From assembly GCA_000961655.1 (NCBI GenBank), contig LADR01000080.1, positions 1 through 54,426 on the forward strand: a DNA stretch of 54,426 nt, given 5' to 3'. Both the position numbers and the translations under genes were made by a program. This DNA is from Desulfatitalea sp. BRH_c12. GTDB taxonomy: Bacteria; Desulfobacterota; Desulfobacteria; Desulfobacterales; Desulfosarcinaceae. Shown piece after piece: positions 25,730-35,510 of the stretch; positions within the stretch are counted from its first letter, which is position 1, and each line of letters opens with the position of its first letter. The notes under the pieces were generated by a model. That model worked only from the letters and a program-made list of their open reading frames with translations. It was not told the origin of the DNA and made no database searches.

Positions 25730-25830
25730 CATTTATTGAAAAAACGGGCATAACATTCATGGTTCGCCTCTCAAAAATAAACTCCGCACCTACAATCACC
25801 TTCCCGCGCATAAATGCCTGGCGGTTTGTA

Positions 25831-26925
25831 TTATAGATCACCCATACGCCTACGAACGGTGCGTAAAATACTTTGCAAAATTATAGAGAGTTTATACCTG
25901 TGAAGATTCAAAATAAAATATTTGTAACCGCTGATTCTATTGGCCATTCTATTTTCTTTGACCAATGAGTCGTATTCTTTTTCGCTCAATTTTGAAAGTT
26001 TGTTGATATTAGAATTGAGAACCGCAATTTTTTCTAATAATATTTTTTTGGTTTCTCCCTCTGCCGCATGGATTATATATTTTTGGCTAGAATAAACAGG
26101 AATGATTTCAAAATCGAATTTGTTCGATTTTGAAATTATCAATTTTAGTACGATTGATTTTTTGGTTGCTGGCTGCCAAAGGTCGAATAAAAAATTCCCA
26201 AGGCTATAAGCAATTAGAGCACCATTGTATTCTTCAATGCCTTGAATGACATGTGGGTGATGCCCTAATATCACATTTACACCATGGTCAACCAATTGAT
26301 GTGCAAGGTCTATTTGTTTTTTTGAGGGGTACTCAAAATGTTCTTCACCCCAATGTAAAGAGACGATTAGGAAACCATCAGTATGATTTCTGATGTGCTT
26401 TATTTCTTCTATGACATCGCTTGGCTCTGCCCGAAAACTGTAAGGGACAGTACCATTATAATATAGTTCCGGGTGCAGTGAAAATCCAGCGACCGAAATC
26501 TTAATACCATTGACTACAAAAGGAACAACATTTGTAAAGTTATCGTGATCCAAACCGACAATATGACTGCCGCTTGAATTCAAAATCGAGACGGTATCTA
26601 AAAAGGCTCCCATACCATGTTGCATAATATGGTTATTAGCAATATTAACAACGTTAAAGTTGGCATCTTGGAGGGCTTTAATTGCATCGGGACAACCCCT
26701 CATTTCAATTGAAGTCAATTCTTTTTGATTTAGTCCCTTGTTTGAGATTACAGATTCTAAATTGCAGAAATTTAAATCTGCACTATCTAATACATTCTTG
26801 ATATTGCGGAAAAATGAATTTGGCCCATTTTTTTTTAATGTGGACGCAACGCCGTGGCCAAGAGTAACTGGATGGTCGGCGAACCATATATCTCCAACAG
26901 CATTAAAAACAACCGTGTCTTTCAT
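25831..26925 (-). CDS. CapA-family metallophosphatase-like protein, copy 1
   Basis: Protein of 364 residues in the CapA/PgsA (PGA_cap) family, whose calcineurin-like metal site is known from poly-gamma-glutamate capsule loci. ATG 26925 lies inside the preceding GT gene, giving a 23-base overlap and translational coupling. Metal-site motifs are complete: NAVGDIWF, NLESVIS, NIANNHIMQHG, SLHWGEEHFEYP and GHHPHVIQG, then AYSLGNFLFD. No signal peptide or membrane segment is seen, unlike classical CapA. It is last in the locus. Role inferred: hydrolysis or transfer in polymer modification; the substrate is unknown. Confidence 0.88.
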   Translation of the reverse strand: MKDTVVFNAVGDIWFADHPVTLGHGVASTLKKNGPNSFFRNIKNVLDSADLNFCNLESVISNKGLNQKELTSIEMRGCPDAIKALQDANFNVVNIANNHIMQHGMGAFLDTVSILNSSGSHIVGLDHDNFTNVVPFVVNGIKISVAGFSLHPELYYNGTVPYSFRAEPSDVIEEIKHIRNHTDGFLIVSLHWGEEHFEYPSKKQIDLAHQLVDHGVNVILGHHPHVIQGIEEYNGALIAYSLGNFLFDLWQPATKKSIVLKLIISKSNKFDFEIIPVYSSQKYIIHAAEGETKKILLEKIAVLNSNINKLSKLSEKEYDSLVKENRMANRISGYKYFILNLHRYKLSIILQSILRTVRRRMGDL

Positions 26926-28156
26926 CGTTAATGATCTTCTCGTAAAAGGTGTTGATTTTTTGACCAATTTTGTCCCAGTCATATTTCGCTAAAATCATTT
27001 GGCGGGCTTGTTTGCCGATGCGTGACCGCAAGTTGTAGTCTGACAATGCTTTAATCGCTTTGCCAGCGAATTCTTCTGCATCATCTGCTAATAATATATC
27101 ATGATCGTCTTGACATTCAATTCCTTCAGCGCCTTTGGAGGTTGAGATTACAAGTTTCTGCATGGCCATCGCTGTAAGTATCTTCAATCTAGAACCGCCT
27201 CCAATCCGTAGAGGTACTACAAGCATCTTGCTTTCTTCAATATAAGATCTTTCATCGTCTACGAATCCAACGACATGAATAGCTGGCTGTGACTGGCCAA
27301 TACTTAGCAGCGACGCATCCGGATGCCGACCTACGATCTTCAGTTCAACCTCAGGATGTGCCTGGACAATTTTTGGCCAAATTTTTTGGAGAAAATACAT
27401 GGTAGCATCGTAATTGGCGGTAGAATCTTTGTTTTGCGCGCCGATAATAAGAATATAATTTTTTTCATTCAGGTTTTGCGGTTTGTATTTTTGGGCGTCG
27501 ACACCATTTGGAATTACAGCAGAGGGTTTGTCGGTCTGAATGAGGTTATTGAAAAAATTGTTGTCAGATTGAGTACAGGTAATAAAGCCATAGGCATTCT
27601 TTAATGAATTGATCTCGTACTTTCGAGTTTTTAGATACTGTAAATAAGCGAAAAACCTGCGATGATGAGAAATCTCGAATTTGGATCTTTGTCTCATTAA
27701 ATCAGATTCAATGTTATGGTTTGTCAAGATTATTGGAATGACCCCTAAGATTCTTTGATAAATAAAGAATTCAGTTTTATCAAAATGCGCAAGATGGATC
27801 TTTTCTTTTGCCAAAAGGATCTTTATTGCATTGACACATTCAGCGGAATAATAGCGTTGTGTTCTATATGGCAGTTTTGATGCTAGATTCCTTGCCAATA
27901 GAGTATAATAGGTGGTTTTATACTTGTCTGAAGGAATATCGAAAACTTTAACATCCTTACAAAATGAAAGTAAATGTGTTGTGTATTCTTGTAAAATTTC
28001 GGGACTATTGATCATTATTTTGTGGTTGAAGCAAAACAAATATACATTATATTTTTGGGCAAGTTGTTTTACAATATTGTATGTCCTGATTTTTATCCCT
28101 GTGTTTGGAGGGTACGGTACGATGTCAGCGAGAAAAAAAATATTAAATTTTTTCAT
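26903..28156 (-). CDS. GT4-type glycosyltransferase
   Basis: Cytoplasmic GT-B glycosyltransferase of 417 residues. The N-terminal acceptor domain starts FNIFFLADIVPYPPNTGIKIRTYN. A linker VIPNGVDAQKYKP leads to the donor domain with YILIIGAQNKDSTANYDA, LKIVGRHPDA and the late motif IGGGSRLKILTAMAMQKLVISTSKG, equivalent to the E-x7-E region that binds the nucleotide sugar. The 3' end overlaps the CapA-1 start and the 5' end overlaps CapK-1 by 14 bases, so these three genes are tightly coupled. Donor and acceptor cannot be assigned. The gene is notably AT-rich. Confidence 0.9.
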   Translation of the reverse strand: MKKFNIFFLADIVPYPPNTGIKIRTYNIVKQLAQKYNVYLFCFNHKIMINSPEILQEYTTHLLSFCKDVKVFDIPSDKYKTTYYTLLARNLASKLPYRTQRYYSAECVNAIKILLAKEKIHLAHFDKTEFFIYQRILGVIPIILTNHNIESDLMRQRSKFEISHHRRFFAYLQYLKTRKYEINSLKNAYGFITCTQSDNNFFNNLIQTDKPSAVIPNGVDAQKYKPQNLNEKNYILIIGAQNKDSTANYDATMYFLQKIWPKIVQAHPEVELKIVGRHPDASLLSIGQSQPAIHVVGFVDDERSYIEESKMLVVPLRIGGGSRLKILTAMAMQKLVISTSKGAEGIECQDDHDILLADDAEEFAGKAIKALSDYNLRSRIGKQARQMILAKYDWDKIGQKINTFYEKIINDERHGCF

Positions 28157-29480
28157 TATTGTTTAACCTTGAGATAACGAACCGTCTCTTATTCGATTTT
28201 TCTAAAGGAATACTTTGGACGATTTCCAAATTGATTTCTAAAGAAGGATCACCCTTTGTATGGATTTCATTCCTGATTTTTTCCCATATTGATTCTGTAA
28301 AACCTTTCATTGGAACGATTTTTACATCAATACTATCAATTTCATTTTGAACTACTTGGAACGTATCAACCGTTTTTTCATATTCGAAAATGCCAGTAAA
28401 AAAGTGAACTATTAGATTGTTACCATTTGGCGTAACAATGATATCTGAATCTCTTCCTTCGATGCTTTTAAAATGGTTAAGTGAACGCCCGCACTTGCAT
28501 ATTGAATCATGGCTTTTTTTCCCGATATCTCCAATGCGATATCTTATAAATGGCATCGCACCGGCATTGAGTCTAGTGACTAATATTTCTCCTACTTCAT
28601 CCGTATAATTTTTATTTTCATAAAGGAATTCCACATGAACATGAGGCATGAATATGTGGTAATTTCCATATTCGCATTCTGCTGCTATTTGAATACCTTC
28701 ACCACATCCATATGTATCGGTCACTCGACATTGAAACGCATTTTCAATCACCTTTCGATACTGGGCAAATAGATTATCACCCCATGAAACAGCTCCTTTA
28801 AGCTCAATCCCGCTATTGTTACTAATAGCTCTTTTTGCGATCAAATATAGACTTGACGCATATCCCATTATATATTTCAATTTATGCTTCTTTATAATTT
28901 TCAAATACAAATCTATCTTGTCATCGGTAAGGTCAAATGCGGAAACGTAATGAACACCCAATAGCAAATCTTTTGCATACCGAATCCAACCTCTGTTCAG
29001 GGTCATTCCTGTTTGTAGGTATGGTTGGCCAATTTCCCACCCGGAAAAGTTGGCTCGCAATAGCATCAAAGCTCGAGCCGCGCTTATTGTTTCCATATCC
29101 AGCCTTACCGATAAAGGTTTGCCGGTGGATCCACTCGTAAACAATTCAATATTGGATTTTCTGTTTTTGTTGACAATTTTGTCCGGATAATTCTTGCGGA
29201 TCATATCCTTTGTCAAGATTGGCAGCCTGCCAATATCTGATAGTGATTTGATCTTACGCATATCTATATTGCTCTTATCATACAAATCACGATAAAATGG
29301 GACCTGCAGATACGCTTCATTTATAGTCTTTACAAATAGATTATTTTGGTATTCCTGCAATTTTAAGTGTGGCCACCATTGCATTTCCGAATAGAGCCGA
29401 TAGTATTTCATAACTGACTGCCGTGATATTCGATCGCCAATCGGAAGCACGATATTGTTCAAAATAGATTTTTTATTCAT
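28143..29480 (-). CDS. CapK/PaaK-like adenylate-forming enzyme, copy 1
   Basis: Protein of 445 residues related to phenylacetate-CoA ligase and CapK of capsule loci. The ATP-binding loop FTSGSTGKPLSVRLD is intact; the second motif lies around RVTDTYGCGEG, and YRIGDIG carries the ribose-binding Asp. The C-terminal small domain with a basic end (VISRLNNNEK) is present. Family members activate a carboxylate as an acyl-adenylate. In capsule loci CapK is thought to activate an acyl or amino-acid group for attachment to sugar. The acceptor is unknown. Paralogous to the gene at 34102-35436. Confidence 0.85.
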   Translation of the reverse strand: MNKKSILNNIVLPIGDRISRQSVMKYYRLYSEMQWWPHLKLQEYQNNLFVKTINEAYLQVPFYRDLYDKSNIDMRKIKSLSDIGRLPILTKDMIRKNYPDKIVNKNRKSNIELFTSGSTGKPLSVRLDMETISAARALMLLRANFSGWEIGQPYLQTGMTLNRGWIRYAKDLLLGVHYVSAFDLTDDKIDLYLKIIKKHKLKYIMGYASSLYLIAKRAISNNSGIELKGAVSWGDNLFAQYRKVIENAFQCRVTDTYGCGEGIQIAAECEYGNYHIFMPHVHVEFLYENKNYTDEVGEILVTRLNAGAMPFIRYRIGDIGKKSHDSICKCGRSLNHFKSIEGRDSDIIVTPNGNNLIVHFFTGIFEYEKTVDTFQVVQNEIDSIDVKIVPMKGFTESIWEKIRNEIHTKGDPSLEINLEIVQSIPLEKSNKRRFVISRLNNNEKI

Positions 29481-29619
29481 CTCAAAGATCGCCTTACTTG
29501 TAACCCTTCATGATAGCCAAAAGGAATGAATACCGTGGGTGGAAATTTGTCTCTCGAAAAAGTGTCTGTTGAATATCGAACAAATCTGGGACAAAATTGA
29601 CGTGGCATGCTGTACGCCA

Positions 29620-30654
29620 TCAGTGCAGCTTATGTATCCGTCTGAATAATGATGCCGTCCCCGTGCAACGGAGCCAGAACGAATCCGAATCATCCTCTGG
29701 GGCGACGTTAATTCTCCCGATAGTAAGTGGGTCGGACAAATGTGATGTGCGACATTGTATCAGGGAAAAGGCTGAGACATAGCCGCTTAAGGTTAACATT
29801 TCCTTGTGGTGATCGTTGAAATCATCGCATCCTCCGTTGGGGTATGCAAAGAAGAGTGTCTCTTTACCTGTCATCGCATCCAGCACAGACTTATTTTGAC
29901 TGATTTCCTCCCTGCAAGAGATACTGTCCATAGCGGTGAGAATGGTGTGCGTGTGGGTGTGGCCCCCAAAACAAAAACCCCGCCCACATAACCTTCGAAT
30001 CTGATCTGGGGTCATTGCCAAGAAGTATTTCGTTAAAAATTTACGAAATTCCAAGTCGTTTTTCACACGCATCTCGATTCGCTCAACAACTTCATTTCTG
30101 TATAAAAAAGGTTTTCTTTTCAAAATGCCCAAACCTTTTTCGGTTAATGCATTTTTAACATTGGAAAAACTTTTAATACCTATCAACCCTGCAAACCATG
30201 AACGATCCGCTTCTTTTCCGTTTGCCAGAAAATACCAGACCAGATCATACCAGAATGGCAGCCTTTTTTCGACATACAGTGTTGGTACGAAAACGATAGG
30301 GACAATATTCAGCGATTCTAATAGGGGCGCTGCTAATTCATACAAATTGCCGTATGCGTCATCAAAGGTTACCAGCGCTGCATGATCCGGGAGTTTCTGC
30401 CCGGCCACAATAGCATCCAGCAACGCTTCCGGTCGGATCACGTGATAGCGGTCCTTCAGCAGAGAGAGTTGGTCCTTCATGCGCGACACATGGACAAAGG
30501 TGGGAGGCAGAAGTGCAGCATCCTCATAACGGTCATATACCCCGTGATAGGTGACGACCAACAGTCGTTGGCGATGAAGCCAGTTAATGAGGTGTGGAAT
30601 GCCGGTAATATTTGCGATACGATGCTTTGAAATTGACAGCGTTGTTGCATTCAT
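29620..30654 (-). CDS. Polysaccharide deacetylase (NodB/CE4)
   Basis: Protein of 344 residues with a NodB fold. After the N-terminal LVVTYHGVYD, the first catalytic motif is VTFDDAYGN (Asp pair) and the second metal motif is GGHTHTHTIL, with histidines suited to bind a divalent metal. Further conserved parts are FAYPNGGCDDFND and the final beta-strand. CE4 enzymes remove N-acetyl groups from polymeric or lipid-linked GlcNAc, creating free amines. No signal peptide is obvious, which suggests action on cytoplasmic lipid-linked intermediates, or an unusual start. The start codon overlaps the stop of the previous GT gene by ATGA. Confidence 0.9.
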   Translation of the reverse strand: MNATTLSISKHRIANITGIPHLINWLHRQRLLVVTYHGVYDRYEDAALLPPTFVHVSRMKDQLSLLKDRYHVIRPEALLDAIVAGQKLPDHAALVTFDDAYGNLYELAAPLLESLNIVPIVFVPTLYVEKRLPFWYDLVWYFLANGKEADRSWFAGLIGIKSFSNVKNALTEKGLGILKRKPFLYRNEVVERIEMRVKNDLEFRKFLTKYFLAMTPDQIRRLCGRGFCFGGHTHTHTILTAMDSISCREEISQNKSVLDAMTGKETLFFAYPNGGCDDFNDHHKEMLTLSGYVSAFSLIQCRTSHLSDPLTIGRINVAPEDDSDSFWLRCTGTASLFRRIHKLH

Positions 30655-31769
30655 GTGGCAGTCACCAACTCTTTATAGAGCGAAATTGTGTCCTGAAGCA
30701 TCTTCGAGATCGTAAATCGCGCTTGAATGTGACCACGCCCGGCCTGTCCCATTTTTTTTACGCGTTCAGGATTTTCAATGAGGGAAGAAAGAGCTCCAGC
30801 CAGTGCCTCGTGGTCACCGGGAGTTACCAGCAAACCGTTTTCCCCATTGGCAACCAACTCGGAATTGCCTCCGCAATCCGTTGCGACCACCGGAAGACCC
30901 GCTGCCATATATTCCATGATGGCGTTGGACAAACCTTCGCTGTCGGAGCAAATCACACCAATGTCCATTTCCCTGAGCAGTCTCGATACGTCGCTACGGC
31001 GCCCCTCGAAGCGGATTTGTGAACTCAGCCCCAAGGAGAGAGCGAGGCCTTCAAGGTATGGCCGCAAGTGACCGTCTCCCACCACTTTGAATTCCGTTTC
31101 CGGATGAAGCTTGCAAACCAACGCAGCGGCCCTGATGAAAACGTCCACACGTTTTACGTCTCGGTTGAGGTTGGCAACGATGCCGATCACCGGGACGCGC
31201 GAAGGCGGTTTGTCGGCCGCGTTTTCATAGGCGGCGTAATCGATGCCATTGGGAATAACATGAATTCGATCCTTATCAATTCTCTCCAAGGCCATTGCCT
31301 TCTTCTTAACCGCCGAAGAGTTGGCGATAACCGCTTCGACAAAGGGGTTGGCTGCTTTGAGCTTCAGCACATCTGTTCGTGTGAGATTAAAGGCCATGTC
31401 ACGCCGGGACGTAATGATGTGCCGTATTCCGGCCCATCGTCCGATAAGCGCGCCGATACTATTTGACGTCGGGAAAAAGCAGTGGAGAATATCAGACTGG
31501 CTCTTCCTAAGCATAAAGAAAAGCTTGAACATTGCTGGAATGGAACGCGATATATCCGAATTGGCGCCAAGGCTTGCAATTCGTATTTGGGGAAACGCGC
31601 GGATAGCTTCCTGGATCAGAAAAGGACTGGTCTGCAGCGAAATGAGATCAACTTTGAAGCCGCTTTGCGGAAGGGCCGTCAACAGGTGCGCCAACTGTTT
31701 CTCGGTGCCCGCTTGAACCGTCCGCAAAAAATCGACAAGATAAGTGATTCGAATGGGTTCCTGCTTCAT
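30651..31769 (-). CDS. GT4-type glycosyltransferase
   Basis: GT-B glycosyltransferase of about 372 residues. ATG 31769 gives a typical start (MKQEPIRITYLVDFLRTVQA); a TTG at 31799 overlapping the GNAT stop is an alternative with no better ribosome site. Recognisable motifs are GGTEK-like AGTEKQLAHLL, the hinge VIPNGIDYAAYEN, VVGDGHLRPYLE, the CSDSEGLSNAIMEYMAAGLP motif with two conserved glutamates, and GGNSELVANGENGLLV. It probably adds one sugar to a lipid-linked repeat; the donor is not predictable. Confidence 0.92.
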   Translation of the reverse strand: MKQEPIRITYLVDFLRTVQAGTEKQLAHLLTALPQSGFKVDLISLQTSPFLIQEAIRAFPQIRIASLGANSDISRSIPAMFKLFFMLRKSQSDILHCFFPTSNSIGALIGRWAGIRHIITSRRDMAFNLTRTDVLKLKAANPFVEAVIANSSAVKKKAMALERIDKDRIHVIPNGIDYAAYENAADKPPSRVPVIGIVANLNRDVKRVDVFIRAAALVCKLHPETEFKVVGDGHLRPYLEGLALSLGLSSQIRFEGRRSDVSRLLREMDIGVICSDSEGLSNAIMEYMAAGLPVVATDCGGNSELVANGENGLLVTPGDHEALAGALSSLIENPERVKKMGQAGRGHIQARFTISKMLQDTISLYKELVTAT

Positions 31770-31795
31770 GGAGTTGGCTTTGACAGGGTTTGCTT

Positions 31796-32821
31796 TCAAG
31801 AATACAACTCGACATCGCCGTCGCCATGCCAGAAATTCCAGTTCAGGCCTTCAAGCGCAAGCCCACTGTGGCCCTCTTCAAGATAACGATACGTAAAGCG
31901 AGGTGTTTTTCCAGTCGGTAAAAAGCCAATCCGGAAAAACCATCTTCTGGCCGCCGGCAATGTGGCAAAAGTAAAGACCCGCTGCACGTGGTGTTCTTTA
32001 AAAAATGCCAATGCGCGCCTGAGCAAGCCATATGCACACGCTGCATCGTCAGGCGCACAGATCAGATCGACGATCCAGCCATCACCCGAGGCATCCTTTT
32101 GGGGAATATTGAGCACAATGGCACCGCGAAGTCCTGCGTCATAAGCTTTAAAAACGGTATAGGTTTTTATGGGGCATCGAAAATAGCGCCAATTCAAAAA
32201 ATCCGCGGACTTGAAGGGTATGATGACGTTCTCTGCGGATCGTTTTTTTGCAAGGTCGTCAAATTCCCTGTCGAAATGCCTGATGCTTGCCACTTGCAGA
32301 TTATCGCGACCCCGCGGAAACGGCACCAATGCACCATAAACCCACAATCCACATTCGATCAGGTATTTTTTGAATGGGTTTGAAATGGCGGCTGGCTTAA
32401 GAACACGCACCAGATAGTCTGCGTTATCGACATCCAAAAACCCGACCGACTTTCGCAATCGATACATGGCCGGGCTAGTCCCCTTGGCCATAACCAGATG
32501 GTAACCTTTTTCGGCCTCAGCTACGAGCTTTTTGCCGAGGCCCCTGCCCCGCATCGCGGAAGATACGAGGGAATCCTGCTGCCAGCAGGCTCTGACAGGT
32601 TGCCCCTTGACAGTGACCATCAAAGGAACGACGCCGATACAGCCGACTACGGAATCCTCAGCTTTGGCAACGATCGCCTCCTCGCCTCCGGATTCTGGCA
32701 TGCCTTGCTCACGCCAGTGCCACAATTCATTGAAAATGGGCCAGGTCTTTAAAGATTGTTCCATAAAACCAAGCAACCCGGGGATTTCTTGATGCGTAAG
32801 CTTAGAAATTTTAATGGTCAT
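31796..32821 (-). CDS. GNAT-family acyltransferase
   Basis: Protein of 341 residues. The first half is a Gcn5-related N-acetyltransferase with the acetyl-CoA loop RGRGLGKKLV and the strand SVVGCIGVVPLMVTVKG. The second half has a degenerate GNAT repeat (AACAYGLLRRALAFFKEHHV). Such tandem GNAT or FemAB-like proteins in polysaccharide loci acylate amino sugars. The acyl donor and acceptor are unknown. It follows the CapA-2 gene with a 61-base gap and its stop overlaps a possible TTG start of the next GT. Confidence 0.8.
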   Translation of the reverse strand: MTIKISKLTHQEIPGLLGFMEQSLKTWPIFNELWHWREQGMPESGGEEAIVAKAEDSVVGCIGVVPLMVTVKGQPVRACWQQDSLVSSAMRGRGLGKKLVAEAEKGYHLVMAKGTSPAMYRLRKSVGFLDVDNADYLVRVLKPAAISNPFKKYLIECGLWVYGALVPFPRGRDNLQVASIRHFDREFDDLAKKRSAENVIIPFKSADFLNWRYFRCPIKTYTVFKAYDAGLRGAIVLNIPQKDASGDGWIVDLICAPDDAACAYGLLRRALAFFKEHHVQRVFTFATLPAARRWFFRIGFLPTGKTPRFTYRYLEEGHSGLALEGLNWNFWHGDGDVELYS

Positions 32822-32882
32822 TGTTTTATCATCGTTTATCTACTGAGGCACCCTGAACCTTTGGTTATCAAAGTAGCCAGAG

Positions 32883-34070
32883 CTATTCATACGGGTTGGT
32901 ATTTCTGCCTCCGGTGATCCCGACTGATCGGCGCAAGGTTTTGAACAATTGGAGAAAATGCCTGGTCCGTATGTGTTTAAACTTTTCCCAGGACAGTTTT
33001 CCCCGAACAAGCGGCAGGATTCGAATCCGGAATTCCCGCTCAAGCGAATAGATGCGCCAGAAAAGCCCATACGCAGGCCACCTGAAAGGCACACTCAGTC
33101 TCGGCATGTCCATTTGACGATGCGGGGTGATATCTCTCGAAACCAAGGTATTATCTTCTATGCGGGTGGGTATGAAGCCTATGGAAAAAGAAGAGCCTTT
33201 TTCTTTTTCCAAAGTAAGAAGGCCTGCCTCTCGCTGCATAGGTGTGAGCCGCATATTATTTTCTTGCAGATCCCCATCATTATTGGTGAAACGCCATGTA
33301 AAGTGATCAAACAGAAAATTCCCCAAACTGTACGCCACCGCACCGCCTTCAATATACTCAATTCCCTGGAGTACGTGAGGGTGGTGGCCAATGATGAAAT
33401 CGGCGCCGGCGCTAATGAGATTTTTGGCAAGCTTTCTTTGAGATGGCGTCGGATATCGGTAGTGTTCTATCCCCCAATGAAGTAAAAGAATCACGATATC
33501 GGCATGCAATCGGCATGATTTCAATGTTGCCGTGGTTTCTTGAAGGTCAAATCGGGCAATCCCAGGGGTCTGGAGATCAGCGTAACTGGGAGATGCCACA
33601 AAGACGGAACTTCGTGCGACAAGTGCGATTTTACTACCGTTGGCGTCTATAACCAAGGGTGCCAAAGCTTCTTCACTGTTGCGCCCTGCCCCCAGCCACT
33701 GAATTCCGGATTGGTTCAAATGGTCTATGGTATTCAGTAAGCCATCTTTACCGTAATCCATCAGGTGGTTGTTGGCAAGACTCAGGACATTGACCCCGGC
33801 CTGCTGAAGCTTGGGTGCCCACAGCGGGTTTCCACGCAGGGTACATTTACCGGGAACTGATTGGCCCTCAAGGGTCAATGGGCATTCCAGATTGCCGATC
33901 ACAAGATCATATTGGGCGAATGTCTTTGCCAGCAAAGTCAGAGGATTCGGTCCATTGATATTCTCATAGCGCCCGACAAAGGCCATGTCCCCTACCGCTG
34001 CAATTTTGAGTGCGTTAAGAGAATAATTTTTTGAAAGTTCATTTAATCGTGCCATGATTGCCTTTGTCAC
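32883..34070 (-). CDS. CapA-family metallophosphatase-like protein, copy 2
   Basis: Protein of 395 residues, paralogous to the CapA genes at 25831 and 36888. All metal motifs are present: AAVGDMAFVG, GNLECPLT, SLANNHLMDYG, LLHWGIEHYRYP and GHHPHVLQG, then AYSLGNFLFD. ATG 34070 is used, with a possible ATG 15 bases inside. The C-terminal 100 residues are specific to this copy. It directly follows the second CapK-like gene, repeating the CapK/CapA pairing also seen at the end of the locus. Confidence 0.88.
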   Translation of the reverse strand: MTKAIMARLNELSKNYSLNALKIAAVGDMAFVGRYENINGPNPLTLLAKTFAQYDLVIGNLECPLTLEGQSVPGKCTLRGNPLWAPKLQQAGVNVLSLANNHLMDYGKDGLLNTIDHLNQSGIQWLGAGRNSEEALAPLVIDANGSKIALVARSSVFVASPSYADLQTPGIARFDLQETTATLKSCRLHADIVILLLHWGIEHYRYPTPSQRKLAKNLISAGADFIIGHHPHVLQGIEYIEGGAVAYSLGNFLFDHFTWRFTNNDGDLQENNMRLTPMQREAGLLTLEKEKGSSFSIGFIPTRIEDNTLVSRDITPHRQMDMPRLSVPFRWPAYGLFWRIYSLEREFRIRILPLVRGKLSWEKFKHIRTRHFLQLFKTLRRSVGITGGRNTNPYE

Positions 34071-34101
34071 AGAGATGAGTGGTGTTGTGCAACTTACCTT
34101 A

Positions 34102-35436
34102 TCATGGTATTTCGCGACGGATAAATTGATACTTACCAGATTTCAAAAATGGGATGTGCTCAACGAATTCAATATCGGTGAGCATTTTGCCTTCAAAAAG
34201 AGTATCGATTGTCCTGTGGATATGAGCGATGCCTTTTTGATTGTCGCTTTTTGAACCTGACATTTTTATAAGCAAATGGTTCTTTTTGTCTTGAATGATC
34301 TGAAATCTTCCAACCCTTGGTCCCTCTGCAAGTAGATAGTGAATTATAGTAACGCCGCCAATTTTCGTATTATCAACCGGTGAAACGATGTAGTCGGACA
34401 ATCTTGCCGATTCCAGATTGAGCTTAATAAGTGTTCGCCCACAGCTGCATTTGCCAAGTTTAATTTTTGACATGTCTTGTATTCGATATCGAATCAGTGG
34501 CATCGCGAAATTCGAAAGATCAGTTATCAAAAGGTTTCCGACATCGTCGTTTTCAGTTTCCACTTCGATATGTATAAGCTCTTCCGCCACATGCAGACCA
34601 TCATGTTCATTGCACTCGGATGCCATGTTGCCGCACTCTCTGGAAACATAGCAGTTAAAAACTTTGCACCTGAATGTTTTTTCAAATAACGCCCTCTGAA
34701 ATTGATTCAAGGTTTCTCCCACCGTTATAATCGCTTTAGGTGAATAGGGGGAGATATTGTTTTCATTCAAGTACTCAGCAAACATTTGCAAGCTGGAGGG
34801 AAACGCACGAACAAGATGGGGTTGGAACTTTTTCCATTTTTCGGCATGTTGCGCTAATATTTCGGGATTAAGTTTTCCGGCATAAAGAGCCAGCCGTTTT
34901 CTAAAATATTTTTGGATTATCTCATTTGGTTTTTTATTATTGCTGCTGAAATCCTGAATGGGCGACCAGTAGTATAAGATCCTTTCACCAGGTTTCCAGC
35001 CCGCCCAACTATTAAAACGAAATTCAGTGGCTTTTTTTATTGCAAGACACTCGTTCGATCGCACAAATTGGGTTGAGAGCCCCGTGGAACCTCCTGTTTT
35101 GTCATAGTGTATTTGATCCTTCGAATAACGATCCGAAATAAGCGCCTGAAGTTGGCTGTTCAGGTCTTCCCTTGTAAGGGGAGGTATTTTTTTCAAATCA
35201 TCCAATGATTTTATGTCACGAGGTTTTATACCGGTTTGATTCAAACGTTCTTTATAGAATACGGTGCTTTCATACGCGTGCCGGAGTAGATTTTTGATTT
35301 TATCAAGTTTTTGTTCTTGGATCGTTGCATGCGCTGCAAATTGCGTCTTGAGCAAAGAATGATAGTGTTTGTGTACGACTGAGTCCCAACCACTTCCATA
35401 TGCAAGCATCCACTTATTATAAGCATTTAGCATCAT
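34102..35436 (-). CDS. CapK/PaaK-like adenylate-forming enzyme, copy 2
   Basis: Protein of 444 residues in the phenylacetate-CoA ligase/CapK family. The ATP loop is DKTGGSTGLSTQFV; later motifs are KVFNCYVSRECGNMASEC and YRIQDMSKIKLGKCSCG, where the usual YRIGD becomes YRIQD. The C-terminal half contains a cysteine-rich bend, CSCGR, shared with copy 1 (CKCGR). It is expected to adenylate an unknown carboxylate. CapK copies differ markedly in sequence, so they are old paralogs and likely use different substrates. Confidence 0.83.
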   Translation of the reverse strand: MMLNAYNKWMLAYGSGWDSVVHKHYHSLLKTQFAAHATIQEQKLDKIKNLLRHAYESTVFYKERLNQTGIKPRDIKSLDDLKKIPPLTREDLNSQLQALISDRYSKDQIHYDKTGGSTGLSTQFVRSNECLAIKKATEFRFNSWAGWKPGERILYYWSPIQDFSSNNKKPNEIIQKYFRKRLALYAGKLNPEILAQHAEKWKKFQPHLVRAFPSSLQMFAEYLNENNISPYSPKAIITVGETLNQFQRALFEKTFRCKVFNCYVSRECGNMASECNEHDGLHVAEELIHIEVETENDDVGNLLITDLSNFAMPLIRYRIQDMSKIKLGKCSCGRTLIKLNLESARLSDYIVSPVDNTKIGGVTIIHYLLAEGPRVGRFQIIQDKKNHLLIKMSGSKSDNQKGIAHIHRTIDTLFEGKMLTDIEFVEHIPFLKSGKYQFIRREIP

Positions 35437-35510
35437 TTATATCCTTCGATAGCCGATAAAAATCGGTTCCAGAATATCCTATAATATCCAAGCCCGATAT
35501 CAAGCTATTC

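Larger units (their letters stand above)
25440..25830. other. Intergenic region between CapA-1 and the TIG-domain gene
   Basis: Contains the candidate sigma-54 promoter of the downstream gene and a probable operon terminator, both listed separately. No gene is supported. Confidence 0.5.
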